NCBI GenBank assembly: GCA_023374045.1
Contig: CM041782.1
Coordinates: forward strand, 191,040,925 to 191,104,924
DNA: 64,000 nucleotides
DNA from: Limonium bicolor
Taxonomy: Eukaryota > Streptophyta > Magnoliopsida > Caryophyllales > Plumbaginaceae
Reading direction: 5' to 3'
Shown: in pieces, positions 12,224-21,621 of the stretch
How positions within the stretch are numbered: position 1 is the first letter of the stretch
Layout: each line of letters begins with the position of its first letter
Program-made: the position numbers and the translations under genes
Notes under the pieces: generated by a model
The model's database searches: none
Seen by the model: only the letters and a program-made list of their open reading frames with translations
What the model was told of the DNA's origin: nothing

Positions 12224-12444
12224 TCACATCATCATGAATTCTGGATCTCTTTCCAGATCTTGCACATGGCATAAATACACTTCATGTCCCTTTCTGAGCT
12301 CCCGATACATTGCCATAGCGGAGATGACTGTTGTTGAAGGCTCTCTTGGTCTCTGGCGGTATGAAACAGTGACCCCAGATGGACTCTTGAGCAGCAATCG
12401 GTGCTCGGCGCATAGGATCCGTCCCTTGTGCCGCTCCAACCAGT
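12224..12444 (-). pseudogene. pol: Element B pol: protease-RT linker
   Basis: Short frame beginning at the homologue of A's GMDWL (here GMNWLERHKGR), through a spacer of about 70 residues found in both elements ([23 protein letters not shown]), to a TGA at 12224-12226. It is separated from the protease frame by indels near 12445-12475. Confidence 0.8.
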
Positions 12445-12779
12445 TCATTCCAATATCAATCGAATCCCAATCCTGAATTCAATGAAGGAAATGGGAAACG
12501 CTTCACCCTTGATTTGAATGGTGGTGGTGTGGTAATACTTGGTACACTTTACCCGCTCCTTCGACGGGAGAGTAACCAAGAAATTTGGTAGCTCATCCGC
12601 GTCTAGCCCCAACCTTGTAGCAAATGATGGTGATACAAAGGTGTGAGAGGCGCCGGAGTCGAATAATACTGAGGCTTCGATGCCGTTTACTGGGAATGTT
12701 CCCGTTAGAATGGTGCCGCTCTTGCCGGCTTGTTCTTCGGTGAGGATACTCAGGTTACCTTCGGTACCGAGTCCACAAC
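12445..12779 (-). pseudogene. pol: Element B protease exon
   Basis: From 12779 on the minus strand, after an AATCAATAG acceptor, a phase-1 frame runs about 110 codons. It carries a short leader (CGLGTEGNLSILTEEQAG) and then the protease active site LFDSGASHTFVSPSF. Near the end small indels break the region matching A's second protease motif, and the frame stops at 12445-12447. It has no usable early ATG, which fits expression only as a spliced continuation of gag. Unlike A, there is no intron between leader and active site. Confidence 0.8.
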
Positions 12780-13848
12780 CTATTGATTCATGAGATTATA
12801 AGTAAAGATGGTGGAACGCAAGTGGAATTTAATAACCAACACTGCTTTTATTGAATAACCAACCATCATACATACTGTGTCTCTAATACACGTTACTACT
12901 GGATTACATGCTACTACAAGATTAATACTTTCTAAAGGTAAGGTTCAGGCGTCCTGGTTTCATGTGTGTGGCATTGATTATTGCCGGTGGTGCCGTATTC
13001 AACTTGATCTTCTGGATCCCGTGATACAGCAACCTTGATTTTCCACCCATGATTAGAACATCTCCTGATCTCAATACCAATTTCTCTGCGAGGTCCACAC
13101 GCTTCTGCTCGCTATACAAGAATACGGCGTCATCACCAATGGACCAAGACACTACGGGCACTCCTAGTTCAAGAGATTCCGTTGTCTCATCCTTGTCTTG
13201 GTGTAAGCCAAGTCGTCCTTCTTTTTCATAGAAGTTGACAATACATAGGTCTGCTTCAAGTGCAGGGATTGGTTCATCTTCACATTGTTGTGCAATTTCT
13301 ACAGCTTGTGTGACAAGCATTTGGAATTCTGGGGGTATTGCTGGAGGTGTTGCTCCGTCTCCTGCTCGCGTTGTTTGGTATGTCTTGGTATAAGGGTTCC
13401 AGTCCTTTCCCAAGCACATCATTTTCAGCTTCATTGTAGCTCCACCGGGGAATTCGGGTGTATAAAATCCTCCTGGACCCATTCCTAACTCGTTGCATCG
13501 TCGGATGATTGAAACTTGTGCTTCGGGTGTCAGGTATCCTTTTAATAAGATCATACCTGGGCGGATGACCTGACACTGTTGTTGTTGAAGTGGTGAGTGG
13601 CGATGTCGGTCTCTTCATGAGGTGAGTTCGAAGGTATTGGGTAACAGATAAGGAATTTCCCTAAGGTGATAATCACATCTAGTGTGAGTTCTAGGCTTAC
13701 TAATTCATTTCATGCTCAATACGTACTTCCATGTTACTTACTCATCTTCAATTTCATACTTCAAGTACTTACGCTTTCATGCTTTCCATCATACAATTAC
13801 TTTAATACTTAGTCATGCTCTTCAAGGATTAAAGGTTACGGTAGTTAC
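12780..13848 (-). other. Element B predicted long intron (zinc knuckle to protease), containing AlkB
   Basis: Donor G/GTAACTACC at 13848 and acceptor AATCAATAG at 12780 both leave phase 1, so removing these 1069 bp fuses the gag zinc-knuckle frame to protease. The whole AlkB exon lies inside. Element A has the same organisation: donor at 46779, acceptor at 23688, about 990 bp once element C is discounted. This is a prediction; no transcript evidence is available here. Confidence 0.6.
12922..13660 (-). CDS. AlkB-like 2-oxoglutarate/Fe(II) dioxygenase, terminal gag exon of element B
   Basis: From the ATG at 13554 there is an uninterrupted 210-residue AlkB core ending in its own TAA. It contains the substrate-lid and metal region NFYEKEGRLGLHQDKDE (Fe ligands His118, Asp120), the distal ligand His178 in LLYHGI, and the 2-oxoglutarate pair Arg202/Arg208 in RLNLTFR, the same spacing of that pair as in E. 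coli AlkB. The exon probably begins at 13660 (TTAG acceptor, phase 1), where KFLICYP parallels DFDICYP in A. A frameshift near 13590-13610 separates that start from the catalytic frame. AlkB enzymes oxidatively remove N-methyl groups from nucleic acids (1-meA, 3-meC, in some members m6A). The physiological substrate here is unknown. The core is intact although gag and pol are broken. Confidence 0.88.
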
Positions 13849-14192
13849 CTCGGCCGGACTTAGTCCCGGTCCCGTCACAGTCAATGATGTGTAAGGCCGG
13901 CTGCCTCTGCGGTGCGCCCTTCTGCGGACCTCGGGATCCCTGTCCCTATGAGGTATGCTGGGCATGAGCATCGCCAGATGCAGCTTCCTTGCCCTCACGC
14001 TGCATGTAGCCCTGGTAGTTGCCCTTGGGCTTAGAGTTTTCTGGGCATGCATTAGCATGGTGGCCCGGCTTCTAGCAAGTGTAGCAGCGGATCTCCCTTC
14101 CTTGGCAATCCGTGCCGGGATGATCCTTGTTGCAGTTACGGCATATGTACTGCGGCCATCAGATTGGTTCTTGCCTTGGCCAAATCCAGAAC
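13849..14192 (-). pseudogene. gag: Element B gag zinc-knuckle exon
   Basis: In one frame the exon encodes two knuckles: YICRNCNKDHPGTDC (CX2CX3HX4C) and then CYTC-stop-KPGHHANAC (CX2CX4HX4C with a TAG inside). A second TAG follows, and the frame then runs to the phase-1 donor at 13849. The start is uncertain. The ATAG/GTTCTG acceptor at 14192 is shared with A but needs a frameshift to reach the knuckle frame. An internal GCAG acceptor (exon from 14149) keeps frame with exon 2. The ATG-initiated ORF here (13822-14205) is in the wrong frame. Confidence 0.75.
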
Positions 14193-14283
14193 CTATAGCT
14201 TCCAAGTTAGCAAGGTTCGGTATACTTACAATACTCTATACATACAAATTCACAAGTGTACTAATTCGGTTTCGGGTTCTTAC
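14193..14283 (-). other. Element B predicted gag intron 2
   Basis: AGG/GTAAGAACC donor and GCTATAG/GTTCTG acceptor. The acceptor core ATAGGTTCTG is shared with element A's equivalent intron while the intron bodies differ. Confidence 0.55.
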
Positions 14284-14553
14284 CCTGTAGGGCTGAGACC
14301 TCAGTGGCTTCGCTGCCACTGGTGCGGTGTAGGCAATCTGTAACGGTTCAGCTGCCTTGCCCTTCTCCGTATGGGCACCGCCGTCTCCGGAAGTGTTCTT
14401 CTGATGGGAATGCTTCCCCTTCCTTTTCTTCCAAGGTTTGGATTGGTTTTGGTCATCGGAGGTGTTTTTGTTGCTTGCCTTGCGCTTGAGCGCTTGATCT
14501 TCATCCCTCAGCTGGCATGTGATCTCCACTCGGGAGGCAGCATGGTAACACTC
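14284..14553 (-). CDS. gag: Element B gag exon 2 (basic linker)
   Basis: Ninety codons open from the acceptor: ECYHAASRVEITC, then a Lys/Arg-rich, low-complexity stretch (KPWKKRKGKHSHQK), and AKPLRSQPYR at the donor. Homologous to A's exons 2 and 3 together (ECYEAASRTELL ... QPLRSVPPKG). The basic linker lies between capsid and nucleocapsid parts of Gag and probably contacts RNA. Confidence 0.75.
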
Positions 14554-14640
14554 CTGAATTACTTAGGTGTTAGGTTACACTTACATACGGGAATACTAAT
14601 TCACATTACTCATGGCTTTTAAGGGTTCAACGATGTTTAC
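14554..14640 (-). other. Element B predicted gag intron 1
   Basis: CAG/GTAAACATC donor at 14640 and AATTCAG/GAG acceptor, 87 bp, phase 0. Element A has a 79-bp intron at exactly the same codon boundary (after Gln, before ECY-AASR). Reading through adds unrelated residues and a stop (VNIVEPLKAM...). Confidence 0.72.
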
Positions 14641-15312
14641 CTGAAGGGAGGTAAACCGTGTGAAGCCCATGCCATACCGGAGTCGATGGCTCAATCCGCC
14701 ATAGAAGCGGTCGACCAAGACTTGGCCGGTATACCCAAGGTCGGGTAGAAGTCGGAGAAGAGAGGTGAAGGTGCGGTAATATTCATCAACCGTCATCTTC
14801 TCGGTCATTTTTAGTGCATCGAGCTCAAGCCTTTTCTTGGTCTTGACATGCTCGGGGTAGTACTTAGATCGGAGGAGAGAGGTGAATGCTTCCCAACCGA
14901 ATGCGGGATCAGTTACGTGCTCGGCCTTAACGAGCTTCCACCAGTCCATAGCCGCGTCTTTGAGGTAATACGCAGCTATCCTCACTCGAACTCCAGCGGG
15001 AGTCTCAAGTGTCTCGAATGCCATCTCCATCTCGGAGAGGTAGGCCTCGAGCTTGGCGGGGTCGCTCTCGCCTCTAAAGCATGGAGGTCGAAGGTCGGCG
15101 ACGGCCTTTACCCAATTCGTTTCTCGGGGTTGAGGCGGGTCGGGCTGCTGCTGCTGTTGTTGCTGCTGCTGGTTTTGCTGTGTTTGTTGCACATCGGTGA
15201 TTACATCCGGTAGCATCTGTGCTACCGTGGCGGCGACGATTTCAGCTATCGTCTGCGCGCTTGGTCCGTCACTAGTCCCTCCTCTGGGACGACCTGGACC
15301 TCGTCCTGACAT
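14641..15312 (-). CDS. gag: Element B gag exon 1 (capsid domain)
   Basis: Begins at an ATG (15310-15312) directly preceded by TTCAG, as in A. After a Gly/Arg-rich start (MSGRGPGRPRGG) and a Gln run comes the retrotransposon gag domain: LEAYLSEMEMAFETL, RVRIAAYYLKDAAMDWW, FTSLLRSKYYPEHVKTKKRLELDAL, and MTVDEYYRTFTSLLRLLPDLG. This is the particle-forming part of Gag. The exon is fully open (224 codons) to a phase-0 donor. Confidence 0.9.
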
Positions 15313-15505
15313 CTGAACAAGTGTGGATTACATTAGATGTCGTGATACTATGACCTCATGGTCTTGATTCAAACAATGGTATCGTCTTTGCAGACGTTAA
15401 GGTTATCCGTTGTTAACAACGGTAGTTCCTAGTTAGGTTTCTAAATATCCGTCTTAAGACGGTTGAAATCCTAACTCGGTAATCACTACTCTTAAGATTC
15501 TAATC

Positions 15506-15533
15506 ATCAGAGTGAGACTTCACTCTGATACCA
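15506..15533 (-). promoter_or_regulatory. Element B primer-binding site with overlapping hairpin
   Basis: Minus-strand TGGTATCAGAGT (15522-15533) begins a few bases after the LTR and is complementary to the 3' end of plant initiator tRNA-Met. A perfect 10-bp hairpin overlaps it: arms ATCAGAGTGA and TCACTCTGAT, loop AGTC (15506-15529). Confidence 0.88.
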
Positions 15534-15997
15534 CTTTTTGTAACACCCCAACCGCTAATTCCTTCATTATCCTCTAATCGCTCCCATAATTGCCTTACTC
15601 GCAGCGGAATACTTACCTACTCCCGGCGGGTGATACAACGCCGTTAACCACCCAAGGTTAACAAGGCTACTACTACTTACCGTATCGGTCTGATGATTAG
15701 AATAAAATGCATACCTACTACTTACATTACAATACCGATTACTTACTTACATTTGATTACCGAGTATACTAAATATATGGATTACATTCGAAGACTACTT
15801 CCCAAAAAATGAAGAGTTTATACATCATCTCCTTACTATCCAATTAAGAATTCCATATCAAAAAAGGTGTACCACATGGTACACCGGCTACACAAAAAGG
15901 CCTTAGCCGTGTACAACTCAGTACACCGTTTCAATCCTACTAACTACCAAAAAGAATCACATCCCGTCCTTACCCTTCCGTCACGCCTCGCGGGTAC

Positions 15998-16040
15998 CTG
16001 TGGAGTAAAAACATTCCCCCTAGGGGGTCAGCTTACGCTG
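15998..16040 (-). promoter_or_regulatory. U5 twin-hairpin, T-tract, AG module (B, 5' LTR copy)
   Basis: Same elements as at 5376-5418, with CCACAG instead of CTACAG at the putative acceptor. Confidence 0.5.
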
Positions 16041-16095
16041 CATATGATAACCGCATACCCCGCGTGCTAGCGATGGTACGCCAACTAATTGGTCG

Positions 16096-16100
16096 AGTAC
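16096..16100. repeat. Target-site duplication of solo LTR G (left)
   Basis: AGTAC precedes TGAAATACCCC and recurs at 20130-20134. In B's other LTR the sequence reads uninterrupted through GAGTACATG at the matching site. Confidence 0.95.
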
Positions 16101-18149
16101 TGAAATACCCCGACCTTAAATATGGCGATTAAATTATCCTAATAGGTTTTTAAGAGCCTAATAATGCTTAAGTAGTATTGGTAAGGAAAAATAAATCCAA
16201 AAGAAATAAGAAACGCTTAAAAAGCGTAAAACGCTAAATAAGTGTTAAATAACCATAAGAGGTATGAAACCTCGGTTAGCGTAATATAAGGATTCTAAAG
16301 GCTTAATTAAGTCTAAATAAATATTAGGGAACAAATCCCGAAGAAAACGGACCTTTAAAATGGGTTAAAAGCATAAACGAACCTTAAAGTGCGTTTTTCG
16401 AAGAAGAAAGGGAAAACTGACTTTAAGCGGGTCAAATAGACTCGTAACAATTTTGGTAACTAAATCATCATTAATAAATATTAGTGAAGCTTTAGAACCA
16501 ATAAAATTAATTAAACGAGAAAATTCCGGAAAACGGGTACCGGTTAGTAAAAACTGTAACGACCGGTAAGTTGTGGGGTAAGAGTACAAATAAACAAACT
16601 TAGTGTGTCCACTTTAAAATAAAAATTTAAATCTGGTGTGTGTGTGCATATGTGGACCGATGGACCCTCCCTTCTCATTTATTAATATCTCTAATACACT
16701 AGAAGACAAATAAAGTAAATAAAGACAAGAAAGAAAAGAAAGGGGAGTCTCTCTCCTACTCCCCTTGACTCTCTCACGTTGGCACTCCCCTCCCTCCTTC
16801 TCCTTCTCTATTTTTCTTCTTCCATGCGACAAACATGAGAGAATGGAAGAAACCCACAAAACTCCTCACTTTTCTCTCTTGAACACTCAAATCTTCTCCA
16901 AACTCAAAAAAATTACACCATTGCAACCCTTGCAAAGGAGAACATTTTATCCTTTCAAAAATCCAAAAGCTCCATTTTCGATTTTATGGTATTCACCATT
17001 GGAGATTTGAAGCCACCATTAGAAGCACCTTCACTTATCATCTTGAGGTAAAAAGAAGTTTGAAAAATCCATCGTTTCTAGCTCCATTAGCATTCTAAGA
17101 ATTTTCAGTTTTTGAATGCTTTCTCCCTTGTTGCTTCAGCCGATTTTGGCTCTTCCTTGGGCTAGGAATTGTTTCTGCTAGGCAAGAAACTCCATTCATC
17201 CATTGAAAGGTAATACCCTTGTCTAAACCCAAAAACATTGAATTCTAGGGTTAGAGTAAAATGAATGCTAAATGGTGTTCTGCATGTGTTATGTGCTGTA
17301 GCACTTGTGTGTGTGTGAATCTCATTGGGACCGAGAACAAAGGAGAAGAAAGGAAGAGGAAGGAAAAGAAAGAAAGAAAAACTAACAAGTCAAGGTAATG
17401 CTCCTACCTTGGGTTAGTTGTGTATTGCCTTGTAACAGTTTTGAGTAAGTAAATGGAGTAAATGTATTTGAGTAATGAGTAGTGGTAATGTAATAATGCA
17501 TTGGAGAAAAGAATGTGACAGTTTTTGAAGTTTTTAAATGAGTTTAAAAGCTTGGGAAAACCTTGGGTAGTATGCGTATACGTGTAGGATTTTATTGTTG
17601 TTGGAGTAGTATTGAAATGTGTATAATAAGTGTTGTGTAACAGGTTGTGAGAATGGAAATGTGAGCTGGAGTAATGTGTGGTGAATGTTAGAAATATAGG
17701 GGAGACTATGTCAAAATTCATCTAGGAATTTGAGGACTCGAGATGTTAAGAGAGGAAGTACTTGGAGAGTTTTAATGGAGTGTTTTAGTAGTTTGTAACA
17801 TATTTGGAAATGAGTTTATAAATGGAATGAAACTAGAGTGTATGGTAATGCATTTTGGATGCTAGGAGTAGCATTAGTTGAAGGAGTATTGGAGTGTAAG
17901 AGTTGAGATGAAAATCTGTAGCATAATGAAAGAAACCAAAATCTGTAGCATTAGTGTGAAGAAAAACAATGTAAGTGTTGAGATGTTGGAAATTTGTATA
18001 ACTTGTGTAAGGATTGAGTAGCAAGTTTAGTGTATGAATTAAGGTGATCTAGAGTACTTAACTAGTGCTAAATCATGTGGGGAAATGTTGGTAAAGATTG
18101 GGGAAGCAATGGGTAAGAATGCAATTGAAAACAGATTTTTAAACTGAAG

Positions 18150-18395
18150 TACTGGGGCCGACCGGACTTGCGACCGGACTTGCAAGTCCGGTCGAGCAGG
18201 AAAAATTCCCGTCAGAAAGCTACTGGAATCGACCGGACTTGCAAGTCCGGTCGGACCAAAAAATTCCCGACGAAACCTTCTGGAATGGACCGGACTTGCG
18301 ACCGGACTTGCAAGTCCGTCGGCCAGAAGAATTTCGGTAATCTGAGCTACTGGAATGGACCGGACTTGCAAGGTCGGTCGCAAGTCCGGTCCTGA
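18150..18395 (+). repeat. Palindrome array of LTR G (ACCGGACTTGC arms)
   Basis: Four units open with CTGGAAT or a close variant, followed by GACCGGACTTGC / GCAAGTCCGGTC inverted arms and an A-rich spacer ending in TTCCCG or similar. A 14-base A run follows at about 18397-18410. Position in the LTR (about 51-57 percent) matches B, D and E. Confidence 0.8.
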
Positions 18396-18448
18396 CAAAA
18401 AAAAAAAAAAGAGTATTCTTATCATATGATTATAGCAATCATATGTAT

Positions 18449-18495
18449 AGGTATATATACATATATATGCCTATATACATATATGCATATATATG
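18449..18495 (+). promoter_or_regulatory. Candidate TATA region of LTR G
   Basis: Alternating TATATA/CATATA sequence about 55 bp beyond the palindrome array, the position of the TATA-like boxes in B and D. Confidence 0.4.
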
Positions 18496-19614
18496 TGGTA
18501 GTACATTATAAATGAAGTAGTAAAGGTAAGGAAGCAAGAGTAAGAGGTAGTGAGAAAAGAATGGGTATAATAATCAAGTATGAATGTAAAGGAGTAGTGG
18601 GTATACATTAGGAGTATTAATGAAGGAATGAGTTGGATCATTAATAGACCATTGATCATACAACTTCATGTATGTATAGGAATCAAGTAGTTGATCCTCG
18701 AAGGAACCCGGTAGTACGTATACGACGGTGAACGGTATGATTTCTTCATGCCCTGTATCCTAATCTGGTTACCCCGATTTGTGTGCTTATTGATCACCTA
18801 ATAAGATAAATGCATGAATCGGACTATATTGCACCTACTTGTGCTTGTTTACATTGTTCTTGATATTTGTCTTGAACAATAGTTTGTATAATTCATGAAA
18901 CATATGAGATGTGAAGTGTATCATACTTGTAGTGTACTTGTATATTGTAATGTATTTGTATGTAAGTGTATATGGGTATTGTATTATTGTGGCTGGCTGT
19001 TGACTTGTACTAATTCCTAACTATCTAACTCCTAACTTAAGTGAGTAAATTGGAATGAGTACAAGTCCGATATAGCTTCGGCCACGCGTGAGGATGCGGA
19101 GTCACAAGAGGTTGGCTGCAATTCCTGACTCTTAAACTGGTCCGCGGCCCAAATCCTTAAATGGGTAGCATCCCGGATTGGTGAGTCAAGTAAATCCCGG
19201 AGGTGGGACGGTGTAGTCCCCAGGGCCGGAGGGTCCCGACGACTTAACTTGAGTAAGAGTAAGAGTAAGTAAGTATGGATCCGTAAGTAAGTAAGAGTAT
19301 GAGTATGTATGTGTATGAAGTAACGAGTAAAAGAGTAATCTCCACCCGATTAACCCGGGTGGACCAATGAAGCTAACAAGAATTGTATATTGTATGTAAT
19401 GAGTTATGTTATTTCGGAAGAAGGTAAGCATGTATTGGATGGTTTATTGTATTCCTTGTATGTAATGTAGTGTATGTATGTATGCCTTGCGTAAGTATTG
19501 TTGTATTGTGTATAAGAGCATGTATGCATGTATCTTTGAATGAAATCAACCGCATGTATTCGACCAAGTGGTCGGCGTACCCTCACTAGTACGCGGGGTA
19601 TGCGGTTATCATGC

Positions 19615-19659
19615 TCGGCGAAAGCTGACCCCTTCGGGGGACATTTTTTTAGTGTGCAG
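19615..19659 (+). promoter_or_regulatory. U5 twin-hairpin, T-tract, AG module (G)
   Basis: CGGC-GAAA-GCTG, then CCCC-TTC-GGGG, seven T residues and GTGCAG/GTACC. Base changes relative to B preserve pairing. Confidence 0.5.
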
Positions 19660-21280
19660 GTACCCGAAGCGAATGTGGTCAAGGCACGAGACCGGTGACT
19701 ACATTGGATAGTAGTAGCAGAATGTAGAGGTGTATTAACTAGCACACCCTTTGTATTTAGAAAGTAATGTAGTAGTGAGGAATGGGTAGTAAGCAGTCTC
19801 TTAGTGAGTATGTATGAACTGGAAGAGGTATATACTTGTATAAGGAACCTAGTAAACTCGGTATGTAGATTATATATTTGTACTTGGAGTATTGTGTTTG
19901 AATGAAATTGTAGTAGTAATTTGGTAAACGGAGAACGTATGTAGACTTGTAGTACTCGGATTCCGGTCCATCAGCCCGATGCTGTTATGTAGAAGTAGTT
20001 GCCTTGTTAGTCACGTGGGTGACTAACGGCATTGTATCACCCATTGTATGTAAGCATATATCCGCTGCGTGTATCTGATATGTAAGGAAATTGGACGGTA
20101 AGCACTGTATTAATGGTAGGGGTGTTACAAGTACATGTGGTTCGTTTCATTCATACATACATACATGCTTTATACAGTACAATACAATACATTCCATACA
20201 CAAGGCATACATACATACAATACATACAAGGAAGACAATTCAAGTCAACCTTTCATACTTACCATACTCACCGCATTACGGAGATACAATTCTCCAATAC
20301 ATACAAAGGTTTTGTTAGCCTCATTACACACCCGGGTTAATCGGGTGTTCAATACTCTTTTACTCCAAGTCAATGACTTACAATCGTCAAGACCAATACA
20401 AATACAATACTTACTTCTTACATACTTTACTTCCAGTTAAGTCGGTATGACCTCCGGGCAGGGATTACTACATCCCACCACCGGGCTTTAGGGTGGCCCA
20501 CTAATCCAGGATGCTACCCATTCAAGGGAATTGGTCCAAGGAAAAGATTATAGCCAGGATTCGGATCCAACCTCTTGTGTTTCCTTATCCTCACGCGTGG
20601 CCGAAACTATATCGGACTTCTACTCATTCCATTTTACTCATTACTCAAGTTAGGAGTCAGAATGTTAGGAATTAGTAGAAGTCAGTACTTCATTTCCATA
20701 CATGCATACGACACACAAGTACACAATACTTACACATACTTCTCATTTCCATTCATTCATTTCATGAATTATACAAACTAATTGTTCAAGAAGATACAAC
20801 AAGAACAAAATAGTTCAAACACAGTTAAGTGCAATATAAGTCCGATTCGTGCATTTATCTTGTTGGTGATCACATAGGCACACAAATCGGGGTAACCAAG
20901 TTAGGATACAAGGCATGAAGAAATCATACCGTTCACCGTCGTATACGTACTACCGGGTTCCTTCGAGGATCAACTATTTGATTCCTATACATACATGAAG
21001 TAGTATGATCAATGGTCTATTATTGATCTACTTACTCCTTCATTGATACTTTCAATATATACTTACTACTTTATTACCTTCTTACTTGGTTACAAAACCA
21101 TTCTTTTCTTTACTACCTCTTAAACTTGTTTCCTTACTCATTCACTTACTTTCTTACCATTATTACTTCATTAATGGTGTATTACTACATATATATGCTT
21201 ACACGGGTATAGGCATATACACATACATACATATGATTACTACAGTCATATTATAAAAACACTTTTTTTGTCTATGTTTA

Positions 21281-21621
21281 GGCCGTCCGACCCACCGGCC
21301 GACCCAACATCTGGGTCGGACCATTCCAGTAAGTTTTCGTTCTCTGAAATTCATCCGTCCGACCCAGCACTGTTCTGTCCGACCCATACACCTCTGGGTC
21401 GGACCATTCCAGAAAGTTCCGGTTCTGTTGCCCAAGCTATGTCCGACCCATGTCCGATCCAACATCTGGGTCGGACGAAGTCAGAAACTTTGGCACACAA
21501 AAATTTTGCCTGTCCGACCCATGTCCGACTCACGGCCCTGGGTCGGACCATTCCAGAAGGTTTTATTCTCATTACTCAAGCCATGTCCGACCCAGCGTCC
21601 GATCCAGGCTGTGGGTCGGAC
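21281..21621 (-). repeat. GTCCGACCC palindrome array, B 5' LTR copy
   Basis: Counterpart of 6626-6966 with few substitutions, several of which make arms more regular. It is upstream (minus strand) of the presumed promoter of element B. Confidence 0.8.

Larger units (their letters stand above)
16101..20129 (+). mobile_element. Solo LTR G, same family group as B, opposite orientation
   Basis: 4029 bp from TGAAATACCCC to GGGGTGTTACA with flanking AGTAC duplications and no internal region, so it is a solo LTR left by LTR-LTR recombination. Its sequence is clearly homologous to B's LTR in inverse orientation, for example in the segments around 16330-16450 and 18655-18900. It differs from B in its palindrome arms, and forms a large inverted repeat with the rest of B's 5' LTR. 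Short ORFs inside are not supported as genes. Confidence 0.93.

Noticed and set aside
12922..13554. AlkB exons as captured host-gene fragments unrelated to the elements
   Set aside because: Two diverged elements share the same position, phase and upstream exon border (DFDICYP / KFLICYP), so the exon belongs to the element.
13822..14205. 127-codon Arg-rich ORF
   Set aside because: It is an off-frame reading of the B zinc-knuckle exon; the knuckle motifs lie in another frame.
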